Source: Pseudomonadales bacterium
GTDB lineage: Bacteria > Pseudomonadota > Gammaproteobacteria > Pseudomonadales > Ketobacteraceae
Direction: 5' to 3'
Length of the DNA: 64,000 nt
NCBI GenBank assembly: GCA_002701845.1
Contig: NZXG01000021.1
Location: forward strand, 1 to 64,000
Positions within the stretch are counted from its first letter, which is position 1; each line of letters begins with the position of its first letter. The translations under genes were made by a program, and so were the position numbers. Shown here in pieces: positions 27,678-38,464 of the stretch. The notes under the pieces were generated by a model. It was given only the letters and a program-made list of their open reading frames with translations. It had not been told where the DNA came from and did no database searches.

Positions 27678-28808
27678 TCAGAAGGCGGCCGCCTCCTCCA
27701 CCAGGACAGGCCAGGCCGCCTTATCGGTATCGTCGGCATTGCGCAGTCCCAGGCTGTCCAGGTAAGCCCGAAACGTCGGTTCGTTAACGCCATAGTAAAC
27801 CATAAAGCTATCCACCAGCTCGCTGGAAAAGTCGTGCAATAAAAAGAAATTCAAAAACCGGATTCGATCCTGATACTGCCCCCAGGTGGAGAACACCTGA
27901 CGCACGAATTCCGCCTGCAGGGCCTCGGAGCTTTGGCTGATGGGGGATGCGGGATAGCCCACCTCCTGCAACACCCAGGGCTTGTCGGGCACCAGGGCCA
28001 GCAGGGCCGGAAAATCCGCCGCCGGCGCCGCCGGTGGGCGCACCGTGAAATCCGCCTGCAGAGGGTAATAGGTGGTGATGATGACGTCACTGCTCTGGGT
28101 CAGATCCAGCCAGCTTTGGACATCGGGGCCCAGCCAGGCGCCGGCGGTGATGGTGATACCCAGGGCGGTGTCGGGCAAGGGGCCGGCCAGATAGCTCCGG
28201 GCCGCCTGAAAGAACCCGGCATAAGCAGTCAGCTCGGTCATGCGCCCGGCGCCGAAATACCCGTCCACTTCATTGCCCAGGGAAAGATACCGCACCCGGC
28301 CGGTCATATGCGGTACCAGTTGATCCAGCAAACCCTGAAACGCCGCAATCATGGCGGGATCATCCCAGGCAGTGGCTTCCAGTTCCGCGGGCACTTCCCG
28401 GGTGACAGTATTGATCAGCTGCAGGCCCACCAGTTGCGTCAGGCCGGTTTGCTCCGCCGCCGCCATGGCATCGGCAAACTGCCCCAGAGCCACACTGTCG
28501 TATTGCCCCACCCGGGGCTCCAGCTCCGACCAGCGATAGGAGAGAAACTGACCTGTCGCGCCGGCATCCAGCACCCGCTCCCGGGCCTGGATAAAACGCT
28601 GTAATAGTTCGGTATCATCGGCCGGCGGGGGCAGGGTGTAAGGATAGGCGGATACCGACAGTACCGGCTCCGGCAGGACCGGGGTAACCACGCCCCCATC
28701 ATCATCCGAGCCGCCACCCCCTCCGCCACAACCGGTGACCAGAGCCAGCAATATCAGCGCCAGCACCAGCGGATAAGCCGCCACTTTGTTCCGAGTTCCG
28801 CTCCGCAT
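27678..28808 (-). CDS. Glycosidase-like lipoprotein
   Basis: The 376-residue product has a lipobox (LVTGC, Cys27) followed by a Gly/Asp-rich linker and a TIM-barrel-like domain. SLGNEVDGYF places Glu180 in the Asn-Glu context of the acid/base of clan GH-A glycosidases. VLQEVGYP places Glu282 where the nucleophile is expected. It therefore looks like a membrane-anchored glycoside hydrolase, but I cannot name the family or substrate. I use the ATG that begins just before the signal peptide. The frame is open 37 codons further upstream, overlapping aroE. It is the last gene of the dprA-aroE operon. Confidence 0.65.
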   Translation of the reverse strand: MRSGTRNKVAAYPLVLALILLALVTGCGGGGGGSDDDGGVVTPVLPEPVLSVSAYPYTLPPPADDTELLQRFIQARERVLDAGATGQFLSYRWSELEPRVGQYDSVALGQFADAMAAAEQTGLTQLVGLQLINTVTREVPAELEATAWDDPAMIAAFQGLLDQLVPHMTGRVRYLSLGNEVDGYFGAGRMTELTAYAGFFQAARSYLAGPLPDTALGITITAGAWLGPDVQSWLDLTQSSDVIITTYYPLQADFTVRPPAAPAADFPALLALVPDKPWVLQEVGYPASPISQSSEALQAEFVRQVFSTWGQYQDRIRFLNFFLLHDFSSELVDSFMVYYGVNEPTFRAYLDSLGLRNADDTDKAAWPVLVEEAAAF

Positions 28809-28843
28809 GCTGTTCCCTGCTCCCGGCCACCGGGCCCGCCGGT

Positions 28844-29680
28844 TCAGCCGCCGGTTGACGCCATGGCCGCCCGCAATTGAGAAATGACATTGGCGGTGGG
28901 CGGCATCACCCCCCGCCACAGGCGGAAGGACTCCGCGGCCTGCTCCACCAGCATACCCAGGCCGTCAAAGGCTTTGTGCGCCCCCTGCTGCAGGGCCCAG
29001 GCATTGAACGGCGTCAGGTCTTTGCCGTACATCATATCATAGACACAGGTGTGCTCATCGATCACCGCCGGCGCCAGCTCCGGTACCGCGCCCTGGAGGC
29101 TGGCGGCGGTGCCGTTGATGATCCAGTTGAAGGGCTGGCGGGGTTCATCCAGGCGCTGGGCACTGATACTCCCCAGTGTCTGAAACTCCTGCGCCAGTTG
29201 CGCCGCTTTGTCGAAGGTGCGGTTGGTCAGCACTACCTGAGCGGGGTTTTCCGCCAGTAGCGGTGCCAGTATGCCGCGCACGGCACCGCCGGCGCCCACC
29301 ACCAGTAGCTTTTTCCCGGCGATCCGACCGTCGTGATTGTGCAGAATGTCCCGCACCATCCCCACGCCGTCTGTATTGTCCCCCAGCAGCGCCCCATTCG
29401 CCTGCAAAATCAAAGTGTTCACCGCCCGGGCCCGCTGCGCCCGCTCAGTGCAGCTGTCCGCCAGCTCAAACGCCTGCAACTTGAAGGGAACGGTGATATT
29501 CAGGCCCTTGCCGCCCGCCGCAAAAAACTGACGCACCGCTTCGGTAAAACCGTCCTCCGGCACCAGGATGCTGGTGTAAGTCATATGCTGATCGGTCATT
29601 TCCGCAAACGCCCTGTGGATGGCGGGCGATTTGCTGTGTTTGATGGGATTTCCCATCACCGCGTAGTGATCAATACTCAT
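28844..29680 (-). CDS. aroE: Shikimate dehydrogenase
   Basis: This enzyme reduces 3-dehydroshikimate to shikimate with NADPH in aromatic amino acid synthesis. The substrate site is seen in MGNPIKHSKSP at the N-terminus, the catalytic Lys in NITVPFK and the Asp in GDNTDGVG. The NADP motif GAGGAVRG is followed by the NRT triad that selects NADP (LTNRTFDKA). The length of 278 is usual. It follows hemF by 7 bases. The hemF-aroE order is a conserved gammaproteobacterial arrangement. Confidence 0.95.
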   Translation of the reverse strand: MSIDHYAVMGNPIKHSKSPAIHRAFAEMTDQHMTYTSILVPEDGFTEAVRQFFAAGGKGLNITVPFKLQAFELADSCTERAQRARAVNTLILQANGALLGDNTDGVGMVRDILHNHDGRIAGKKLLVVGAGGAVRGILAPLLAENPAQVVLTNRTFDKAAQLAQEFQTLGSISAQRLDEPRQPFNWIINGTAASLQGAVPELAPAVIDEHTCVYDMMYGKDLTPFNAWALQQGAHKAFDGLGMLVEQAAESFRLWRGVMPPTANVISQLRAAMASTGG

Positions 29681-29687
29681 AGGGTTA

Positions 29688-31204
<1,517 letters not shown>

Positions 31205-31205
31205 T

Positions 31206-31715
31206 TCAGTCCTGCCGCGCCAGCCGGGCCTGCAGGGCGGCGTCTTTCTCCTGCAGCGCTTTAACGTTGGCGGCCCGATCGTCTTTCAGCCGCTGGGCCA
31301 GCTCCGGGTCCAACAGCGCCATGATCTGGGCCGCCAGATACGCCGCGTTCTTGGCCCCGGCGCGACCGATGGCCACCGTCGCCACCGGGATACCCCCGGG
31401 CATCTGCACCGTGGACAACAGAGCGTCCAGCCCGTCCAGGGCCGCCTCCAAAGGATTGCCAATCACCGGCCGGGTGGTCACCGCCGCCACGGCCGGCGCC
31501 AGGTGCGCCGCCAGCCCGGCGGCACAGATAAACACCTGACAACCGCGCTTTTCCGCGTCCTTCACGTAATCCCGAGTGCTGTCCGGGGCCCGCAGGGCCG
31601 AAGTGACCTTGAGCTCATAATCCAGTTTGAACCTGGCCAGCGTATCCAGCGCCGGTTCCATCTGGGGCAGATCGGCATCCGACCCGATCAGAATCGCTAC
31701 GAACGGCTTGGACAT
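31206..31715 (-). CDS. PurE-like protein lacking the catalytic histidine
   Basis: The protein is 169 residues and aligns along its length with class I N5-CAIR mutase (PurE) by eye: GSDADLPQM for the phosphate loop, [10 protein letters not shown], and [14 protein letters not shown] near the end. The canonical SAHRTP motif reads SALRAP, so Leu41 replaces the His that acts as acid/base in E. coli PurE (His45). The GAGGAAHLPG block is also altered. No purK is adjacent, unlike most purE loci. It may be a paralogue with a changed or regulatory role, or the true PurE of the cell may be elsewhere. Its place between dprA and tsaC suggests co-transcription with them. Confidence 0.75.
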   Translation of the reverse strand: MSKPFVAILIGSDADLPQMEPALDTLARFKLDYELKVTSALRAPDSTRDYVKDAEKRGCQVFICAAGLAAHLAPAVAAVTTRPVIGNPLEAALDGLDALLSTVQMPGGIPVATVAIGRAGAKNAAYLAAQIMALLDPELAQRLKDDRAANVKALQEKDAALQARLARQD

Positions 31716-31799
31716 GGGTTCCCCCGGCAGTCAGTCACCACGGTTTACAGGCAGTTTCAAGGAGGCGCGAAGTTACCGCAGCTGGCGGGGGCTTGCAAG

Positions 31800-32930
31800 T
31801 CAAACCCGGCTGTAGCCCCCCTGCTGCTGTTGCACGGCGCCATCCAGCTCCAGCATCACCAGACTGGTGCTGATATCCGCCACCGACAACCCGGTCAGGC
31901 CCACCAGCTGATCGATGGGGGTAGGGTCATATTCCAGGGCCGCCAGCACTTTTGCTTCCGCGGAATCCTGGGGGTAGGGTTTCGGTGTGGCAATTTCCGC
32001 CCTCAGCGGCAGCGCCGACTGCTGCATGAACCCCAGCAGTGGCATCAGCTCCTCGACAATCTGCTGGGCGGTCTCCACCAGCCGGGCACCGTTGCGGATC
32101 AGGGCATGGCAACCCTTGGCCAGGGGATCATTGATGGAGCCAGGGATGGCAAACACCTCGCGCCCCTGATCCACCGCCTGGTGGGCGGTAATCAGGGAAC
32201 CGCTTTTGATGGCGGCTTCCACCACCAGGACGCCCAGGCTGAGGCCACTGATAATGCGATTACGGCGGGGAAAGAATTCCGCCCGCGGCGCCACCCCCAC
32301 GGGGAACTCGGACACCAGGGCCCCCTGCTGAACCACCTGTTCCCCCAGGGCCCGATTGCGGTGGGGGTAGATTTCGTCCAGGCCGTGGGCCAGCACCGCC
32401 AGGGTGCCGGCCGCACCCTGCAACGCGCCCCGGTGGGCCGCCGCGTCAATGCCCAGGGCCAGGCCGCTGGTGGTGACAAGGCCGTGATTGGAAAAGCAAC
32501 GGCCAAAGTCCTGCGCCAGGTGTTTCCCCTGGCGACTGCAGTGACGACTGCCCACCACGGCGATCTGAGGCAGTAGCAGGGAGGACAGTTGCCCGCGCAC
32601 AAACAGCAGCGGCGGGCTGCCCTGGATTTCCCGCAGCAACGGCGGGTAGTCGTCGTCGGCCCAGGTCAGAATATGATGCTGCGGATCCGCTTCCAGCCAT
32701 TCCAGGTCCCGGTCCACCCCCTCAAGCAACCGGGATTCACGGCCGGCCCGGAAGCCCTGAATCCAGGCCAGTTGCTCGGGGGTGAAACCCAGCTCACGTA
32801 ACCGGTGGGCGGACTCTTCGAAGAAAAACTGCAGGGTGGGGTAATGATCGGTAATCAGGCGAAACTGGCCGGGGCCGATTCCAGGGGTGCGCCACAGGGC
32901 CAACCAGTAGGGTAAATCTTCCGGCAACAT
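31800..32930 (-). CDS. dprA: DNA-processing protein DprA
   Basis: DprA loads RecA on incoming single-stranded DNA during natural transformation and is widespread even in bacteria not known to be competent. An N-terminal SAM/helical region is followed by the Rossmann-like DprA core with GSRHCSRQG and SGLALGIDAAAHRGAL, and by RNRIISGLS. A C-terminal winged-helix domain (from about residue 300) is present. I chose the ATG with GGAG about 10 bases upstream (MLPEDLPYWL), 13 codons inside the longest frame. It is the first gene of the dprA-aroE transcription unit. Confidence 0.92.
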   Translation of the reverse strand: MLPEDLPYWLALWRTPGIGPGQFRLITDHYPTLQFFFEESAHRLRELGFTPEQLAWIQGFRAGRESRLLEGVDRDLEWLEADPQHHILTWADDDYPPLLREIQGSPPLLFVRGQLSSLLLPQIAVVGSRHCSRQGKHLAQDFGRCFSNHGLVTTSGLALGIDAAAHRGALQGAAGTLAVLAHGLDEIYPHRNRALGEQVVQQGALVSEFPVGVAPRAEFFPRRNRIISGLSLGVLVVEAAIKSGSLITAHQAVDQGREVFAIPGSINDPLAKGCHALIRNGARLVETAQQIVEELMPLLGFMQQSALPLRAEIATPKPYPQDSAEAKVLAALEYDPTPIDQLVGLTGLSVADISTSLVMLELDGAVQQQQGGYSRV

Positions 32931-33009
32931 GGAATATCCGTCTCCAGGGCAATCGGTAAAGGTGCCCATAAAGACATCCCGGAGACAAATTCAGCGTTCG
33001 AAACAGGCC

Positions 33010-35256
33010 CTAGGGCACTTCCGCGCACCGCTGCCGGTACCAGCTGTCGAATTCCCCGGCCGGCACCGGCCGCGAGATAAAGTAGCCCTGGGCCTGCTCA
33101 CATTGAAGTTGGCAGAGGGCCTCCAGGGTGGCCTGGTCCTCCACCCCTTCCGCCACCACGTTGAGGCCAAAACTGTGGGCCAGGCCGATGGTGGAGCGCA
33201 CGATCACGGCATCGGCCTCATCCGTAAGCATGTCTTTCACAAAGGAACGATCCACTTTCAGGGTATTGATGGGCAGCCGCTTTAGATAGCTCATGGAGGA
33301 GTAACCGGTACCGAAGTCATCGATGGCCAGATGAATGCCCAGGTCATGGAACTGGCTGACCACCTGCAGGGCCCGTTCCGGGTCGGTGATCAACGCGCTT
33401 TCGGTGATTTCGATCTCCAGCAGGTGGTGGGGCACCTGGTACTTCGCCAACAGTGTCTGAATTTGGTCAGGACAGCGGGTATCAATCAGGTTGCGGGCGG
33501 AGAGGTTCACCGCCACCGCCAGATTCAGGCCCTGATCCAGCCAGCATCGGGCCTGACGGAGCGCCGCCTCCACCACCCACAGGCTCAGGGTGTGGATGAT
33601 TTCCGTCATCTCCGCCAGGGGGATAAAGTCTCCCGGCGGCACCATCCCCAGATGGGGGTGCTGCCAGCGTAGTAGCGCCTCGCAGCCGTTGCAGGCACCG
33701 CTGGCCAGATCGATGCGGGGTTGAAAGTGCAGCTGCAATTGGCCTTCCTGGCGCAGGGCAAAGCCCAGATCGGCGAGAATGGTGAGCCGGCGGGTACTGT
33801 GGGTGTCCTTGCGGGCGTCATAAAACTGGAAGTGCTCACCGTGGGTTTTGGCCTGGTACATGGCCACATCGGCACAGCGCAGCAGGGCATGGCTGGAATC
33901 CCCATGGTCCGGGTAAATGGCCACGCCCACACTGGCCCCCATTTCCAGGGACATGCCTTCCGCCTGTAGCGGCTCATTGAGCACCGCAATCACCTCCCGC
34001 ACCAGGGCCTCGGCCTGGGCATCGGTCTGGTTATCCGCCTGCAACAGGGCAAATTCATCCCCCCCCAGGCGATACACTTCCACCCTGCCATCCTGCTGCA
34101 ATACCGCCAGCCGCCGCGCCACCTGCCGCAGCAGGTAGTCACCAATGCGATGACCCAGGGTGTCGTTTACGTCTTTAAAACGGTTCAGATCCAGCAGGAT
34201 CACCGCCACCCGGTGCCGGTTGCGACTGGCCTGGGCCAGCATACGGGTGGCACTTTGGTGCAGCGAATCCCGGTTTGGCAGCTCAGTCAGACTGTCGTGG
34301 GTGGAACGATAGGCCAGTTGTTGCTGAGACTGCACCAGGGCGCTTTCCGCCAGTTTGCGATCACTTACATCGCGCACCGCGCCAATAATGCAACGAGCCC
34401 CTTCAAGGCTAACGGCGTTCAGTGTGACTTCGGCGTCAAACTCGGATTTATCCAGCCGCAGGTGACGCCACTCAAAAGACTGTCCATGCCCATCCAGCGC
34501 CTTTTGAATCCGCTCCATGGCCAGATGTTTCGAGTCACCTCCACCGGGTTGTGTCGGCGGCGACAGCTCCCAGGGGGGCACCCCCAACAGGCGCTCGCGG
34601 TCAGCGCGGAACAGGCGGGTGGCGGCGGGGTTGCATTCGATAATGGTTTCCCCCCGCAACACAAAGACGCCGTCCGCGGTGCCTTCGAACAGGGTGCGGA
34701 AGCGTGCCTCCCGGTCTCGCAGGCTGTAAAACAGAATCACCTGAGATACCAGATCCGCCACCGAGCCAACGAAGTTTTGTTCGTCCTCGCTCCACTGCCG
34801 GCGCCGGCCCACCTGTTCCATACAGAGCACGCCCCGGGTTTTGCCTTCATAGCGCAGGGTGCCGTCCAGTAGGGACGCTATACTCAGGGGCTTCAGGTAG
34901 GACTCCGCCAGTTCGCGAGTACGGGGGTCCCGCAGTCCATCCCCGGCATCAATCACCCGCTCCAGCGTCAAAGCCGTGAAGTAGCGGGGATAGGCCCGGG
35001 CCTGAATCACAGTGCCGCGCTCGTAACCATCCACGTCCTCAAGATACAGACAGAGACACTCCAGAGTGTTCATATCCGCACTCAGCTGCCAGACACTGGC
35101 CCGCTCCACCCCCAGCACATTGGCGCAGGTGCGGGTGATATGACGCAATGACTGAGTCAGACTGTAGTGCCAAACCTCCTCGGCCTTGGACAGGGCGACA
35201 TAGGCTTCCGTGAGCTGTCGCGCCAGACCGGGAGCGGTTTGCGAGTTCTCACGCAT
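33010..35256 (-). CDS. GAF-PAS-GGDEF-EAL cyclic-di-GMP protein
   Basis: This is a protein of about 748 residues that makes and/or degrades cyclic di-GMP. An N-terminal GAF domain (about 30-180) and a PAS domain (about 190-310, with FRADRERLLG) act as sensors. The GGDEF domain has an intact GGDEF motif near residue 397. The EAL domain has EALLRW near residue 527 and the metal and base motifs NLSARNL, EITESALI, DDFGTGYSS and EGVED. Both halves therefore look catalytically competent. No membrane segment is seen. The start is uncertain: ATG here or a TTG four codons earlier, each with poorly placed AGGGA. Confidence 0.88.
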   Translation of the reverse strand: MRENSQTAPGLARQLTEAYVALSKAEEVWHYSLTQSLRHITRTCANVLGVERASVWQLSADMNTLECLCLYLEDVDGYERGTVIQARAYPRYFTALTLERVIDAGDGLRDPRTRELAESYLKPLSIASLLDGTLRYEGKTRGVLCMEQVGRRRQWSEDEQNFVGSVADLVSQVILFYSLRDREARFRTLFEGTADGVFVLRGETIIECNPAATRLFRADRERLLGVPPWELSPPTQPGGGDSKHLAMERIQKALDGHGQSFEWRHLRLDKSEFDAEVTLNAVSLEGARCIIGAVRDVSDRKLAESALVQSQQQLAYRSTHDSLTELPNRDSLHQSATRMLAQASRNRHRVAVILLDLNRFKDVNDTLGHRIGDYLLRQVARRLAVLQQDGRVEVYRLGGDEFALLQADNQTDAQAEALVREVIAVLNEPLQAEGMSLEMGASVGVAIYPDHGDSSHALLRCADVAMYQAKTHGEHFQFYDARKDTHSTRRLTILADLGFALRQEGQLQLHFQPRIDLASGACNGCEALLRWQHPHLGMVPPGDFIPLAEMTEIIHTLSLWVVEAALRQARCWLDQGLNLAVAVNLSARNLIDTRCPDQIQTLLAKYQVPHHLLEIEITESALITDPERALQVVSQFHDLGIHLAIDDFGTGYSSMSYLKRLPINTLKVDRSFVKDMLTDEADAVIVRSTIGLAHSFGLNVVAEGVEDQATLEALCQLQCEQAQGYFISRPVPAGEFDSWYRQRCAEVP

Positions 35257-35386
35257 TGATCGCTGCAATTCCCTGGCGGTTTTTCTTGAGTATAGACAAC
35301 CTGACCCCGGGTGACCGAAATTCCGAACAGCCAGTCACGGTGAGTAACGGAATCACTAAGGGTCGCACGCTGATTCAACCACAATT

Positions 35387-36562
35387 CTAATCTGGTTTCT
35401 CCCCCAAAAATAATAATGACTGCTGCTGGTCAATGGAGAATGCGTACTGCCCGAGGAAATTCATCCCCAACAGACCATCCACTTCCGGTGCCGTGAGATT
35501 TACCTGCAACAGATCCACTGCCTGCAGTTCCCAATCCCCCACCCGCATGCGCGCCACCTGGTACAACGGCGACAGCACTTCGCCGTTGGCGGTGTTCACC
35601 CGCACCTGGCCGGGGCTGGTGAACAGACGGGTATACCGGCGCAGCAGTGCTATGGCCTCGGGTTTGAGCGCTGTGATGCTGGCGCCGGTATCGATCATCA
35701 GTTCCAGGGTCACTGTGTCATCAAACACCACGGGGACGATAAACTGACCCATGGTACGGCGCAATCCAACCCCCTGGGCCAGCTGCTGCCGGCGCCGGAT
35801 CTGCGCCGCCAGACGGGTTTTCTCCGCCTCCACTTGCGCCTGGTGGGTGGGGCTGAAAGGGAGTAATTCCAATTGATACAGGGCCTGTTCCCACTGGCCC
35901 GACAATTCATAAACCCGGGCCAGCAGCAGGCTGAACGGGGCATAATCAGGCTGTTTTTCCAGCGCCAGTTGCAGCAGGTTCATCAGGGCATCGTCCTGGC
36001 TTAAGTTACCCCCGCCCCGCTGGTCCACCTGCTGGGTGATCAGGGTTTCCATTTTCGCCATCAGTTGCTGGCGGCGGCCGGCGCTCAGAGTCAGCTCATG
36101 GTATTGGAACAGGGCTTCCAGCGCGGCGCGGTAACGCTGCTCACCCAGCAGCGCCTCTATTCGCCAGTCCTGCCAGCGCTGGTGCCGGGGGTCCCAGTGC
36201 AGCAGCGGGTCCAGCCACTGCAGCAGGCGCTGCCAGTGGCCCGCGGCGTGCAGCCGCCGCAGCTGAGCCTGGAGTGCCTGCCAGCGGGGATCAGAGGGGG
36301 ACAGGGGTTGCAATACCTCCAGTGCCGGCCCCACCGCGTCGGTCCGCAACCAACGGCTAAACTCTGCCGCGTCATTATCCCCAGGCTGGGGTTCGGGCAT
36401 GGCCGGCTGTGGGGCCGGCGACAGTGTTGGTACCGGCGTCGGTGCCGGTGCCTGCCATTGCCGGGCACTCCACCAGCCCAGGGCAAACATCCCCGCCAGC
36501 GCCAATACCAGCACACCCCTGTTCACTGCCCGCCACTCCCTGAGATGGTTTTGAATCAGCAT
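35387..36562 (-). CDS. Membrane-anchored retropepsin-like aspartic protease
   Basis: The N-terminus has one membrane anchor (VLVLALAGMFALGWW) after a short basic stretch, then a Pro-rich linker and a helical repeat region that looks like TPR units (about 80-270). The last 120 residues are a single retropepsin-type domain with the active-site DTGAS (ELMIDTGASITAL) and a closing GLLGMNFLGQY motif. Such domains dimerise to form the active site. The placement implies periplasmic proteolysis. Its substrate is unknown. The start is not certain: a GTG 12 codons upstream is also possible. Confidence 0.78.
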   Translation of the reverse strand: MLIQNHLREWRAVNRGVLVLALAGMFALGWWSARQWQAPAPTPVPTLSPAPQPAMPEPQPGDNDAAEFSRWLRTDAVGPALEVLQPLSPSDPRWQALQAQLRRLHAAGHWQRLLQWLDPLLHWDPRHQRWQDWRIEALLGEQRYRAALEALFQYHELTLSAGRRQQLMAKMETLITQQVDQRGGGNLSQDDALMNLLQLALEKQPDYAPFSLLLARVYELSGQWEQALYQLELLPFSPTHQAQVEAEKTRLAAQIRRRQQLAQGVGLRRTMGQFIVPVVFDDTVTLELMIDTGASITALKPEAIALLRRYTRLFTSPGQVRVNTANGEVLSPLYQVARMRVGDWELQAVDLLQVNLTAPEVDGLLGMNFLGQYAFSIDQQQSLLFLGEKPD

Positions 36563-36622
36563 GCACCAGGCGGTGTTTTCTGGCAACCGCCTCCCCACCT
36601 CGGGAACAAGTGGACCGGGGGA

Positions 36623-38250
36623 TCAGAAATACGTCGAGTAGGTGAGGCTGAACACGTACGCCTCCAGAGTATGCTCCACTTTCAGGCCCCGGTAGGGGTT
36701 ATAGATGACATCCCCTTCCAGAGCGGAATTGACGTTGCGGCTTTCCCCCGGGGCGATATCGATTTCTGTCACCAAATAACCGAACGCCGCATCCACCTGC
36801 GACCCCTTACCCAGACGATAGCCAAAGCCCAGGGTGTAAAGGTCAGCTTCACCGATGGGAATCAGCAGATCCTGGCGGTCGCCGGGAATGGAGGAGGAGC
36901 GGGGTTCGTAACCGGCCCGCAGATAGAGATTGTCGTGATAGCGGTATTCCACCCCGATGGACAGATCCACCACCGATTCGTAATGTCGCTGCAACCGCAA
37001 CTCGTCGGGCTCGGCGTAATCGCCCCCCACTGCGCCGCCAAAATAATTGTCCGCAATATTACCCACCGCACTGGCCAGGGTCAGATAATCCAGATCCTGG
37101 TCAAACTCGAACACCAGTTCTTCCAGTACATCGTAATCCACCCATTTCAGATCCACATTCACCCGCCAGTCCGGCGTCACCAGCATCGAAATGCCCAGCG
37201 ACGCCCACTGGGGCTGAATAAAGTCAATCGCCACTGAGCCGGTCTGTTTGCCCACCCCACTGATGGTGCCGCCATCAAACCCAGTACACTCTGCGCCGGC
37301 TGCAGCCCCTGCATCAGCTCCTGAAAGGCCTCCGTGTAGGTGAGGCTGTAATCCCCGGTCATCCGGGCCTTGCCTTCGCTCTGATAGGCCGCGCCGATGG
37401 ACAGCCATTCCCTGGGCTGCCACAGCAAACCCACTGTGAAAGCAGTGGACAGCGGATCTTCAGCCTCAACCTCCAGGACTCCCACATCGTTGTAGGGGTT
37501 GGGATTGAGATCCAGCCCCAGGCCCAGTTGCGATTCCAGGTTACCCAGCAGGGCGGACAGCTCGCCCACGGTGTTCAGTACACTGCGGGTCCGGGTGGTC
37601 ACCCCCAGCCCCTGCCAGGAGAAACCGATGGATCCACCGATGTAAAGATTCTCCGCCAGCTGAAACCCGATGGAGGGATTGAAATAGGCCAGCCGGGTAA
37701 TGCCAAAGCGCTGGCCATTGAAGGCCGCGACGTTATCCATATCCCGTTCGTAACCAAAAATCTGCACCGCAAAGGCAGAATTGGCGAACACGAACTGGTC
37801 CTGGGTGCCACCCCGCAGGGCAAAACCGTAGCCCGGTGCGATCAAGAACGGCAACGGGCTGTGGCCAAAGAACGGCAGGTACACCGAGGGGGTTTCCACT
37901 TCCACCGGGCGCGAGGTCTTTCCCTCCAGCAACGGGTCATCCAGAAAATCGGCGTTGCTCATGGGGTCGAAAGTGCGCCCGGGGCCGGCGCCACTGACTT
38001 CGCCCTCGTGATGAAAGAAGGCCCCCTGCACCTTGTACTGTTCGTAGCGGTTTTCCACCAGGGCCAGGGCCGCCAGATTGTAGTGAATGGCGTCCGGGCC
38101 ACGAATGGCGGCGGTGATGGAATTGCCCATGGCCAGGGCCACTGGATTACCAATGGAAAGGTTATGGGACAGTTGGGCCGGGGCCAGAGGCGCCAGAGAC
38201 AACCCAAGCAGCAGCCCGGCACAGTGACGGGCAAAGCGGGACGACTTCAT
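36623..38250 (-). pseudogene. FadL/OmpP1-type outer-membrane porin split by a -1 frameshift
   Basis: Two overlapping frames together encode one hydrophobic-compound porin of the FadL/TodX family. The first frame supplies the signal peptide and barrel strands with the family start (SIGNPVALAMGNS, then AIHYNLAALA). The second supplies the remaining strands and the aromatic C-terminus (LTYSTYF). The combined length, 1628 bases, is one short of a multiple of three. The switch falls at 37276-37282, where the minus strand reads G-GGT-TTG in the zero frame. That is a canonical slippery heptamer, and continuing in the -1 frame gives the good family sequence DGGTISGVGKQTGSVAIDF. Either a base was lost there (mutation or sequencing error) or ribosomes slip. 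Family role: import of long-chain or aromatic hydrophobics. Confidence 0.8.
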
Positions 38251-38414
38251 AAGGACAACATCCGATTTTTATGATTATTGTGAATCAGTCAGGTTTTGGT
38301 AACCCGATGTTTTACCGGCTGGCACCCGCGCTGACTTGGCGAAAGCGGCCAGCCAACCGGGGAAATTGTTCCAATTTTGTAACTCTTCCGCCGGGCCGTC
38401 ACTGGCCCGGCAAT

Positions 38415-38439
38415 AAAAAACCCGCCACAGGGGCGGGTT
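38415..38439 (-). terminator. Rho-independent terminator of the LysM gene
   Basis: On the minus strand an 8-bp stem (AACCCGCC / GGCGGGTT) with a 5-base loop runs into six T. It lies 26 bases past the LysM gene stop and separates that gene from the FadL-type gene downstream. Confidence 0.85.
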
Positions 38440-38464
38440 CTGGAATGCATTGGGGGAGTAACGG

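Noticed and set aside
37276-37282. Programmed frameshifting as the default explanation of the porin split
   Set aside because: The site fits, but FadL-type porins are normally encoded in one frame; a single-base deletion or read error is more likely, so the gene is listed as broken and the idea kept as a finding only.
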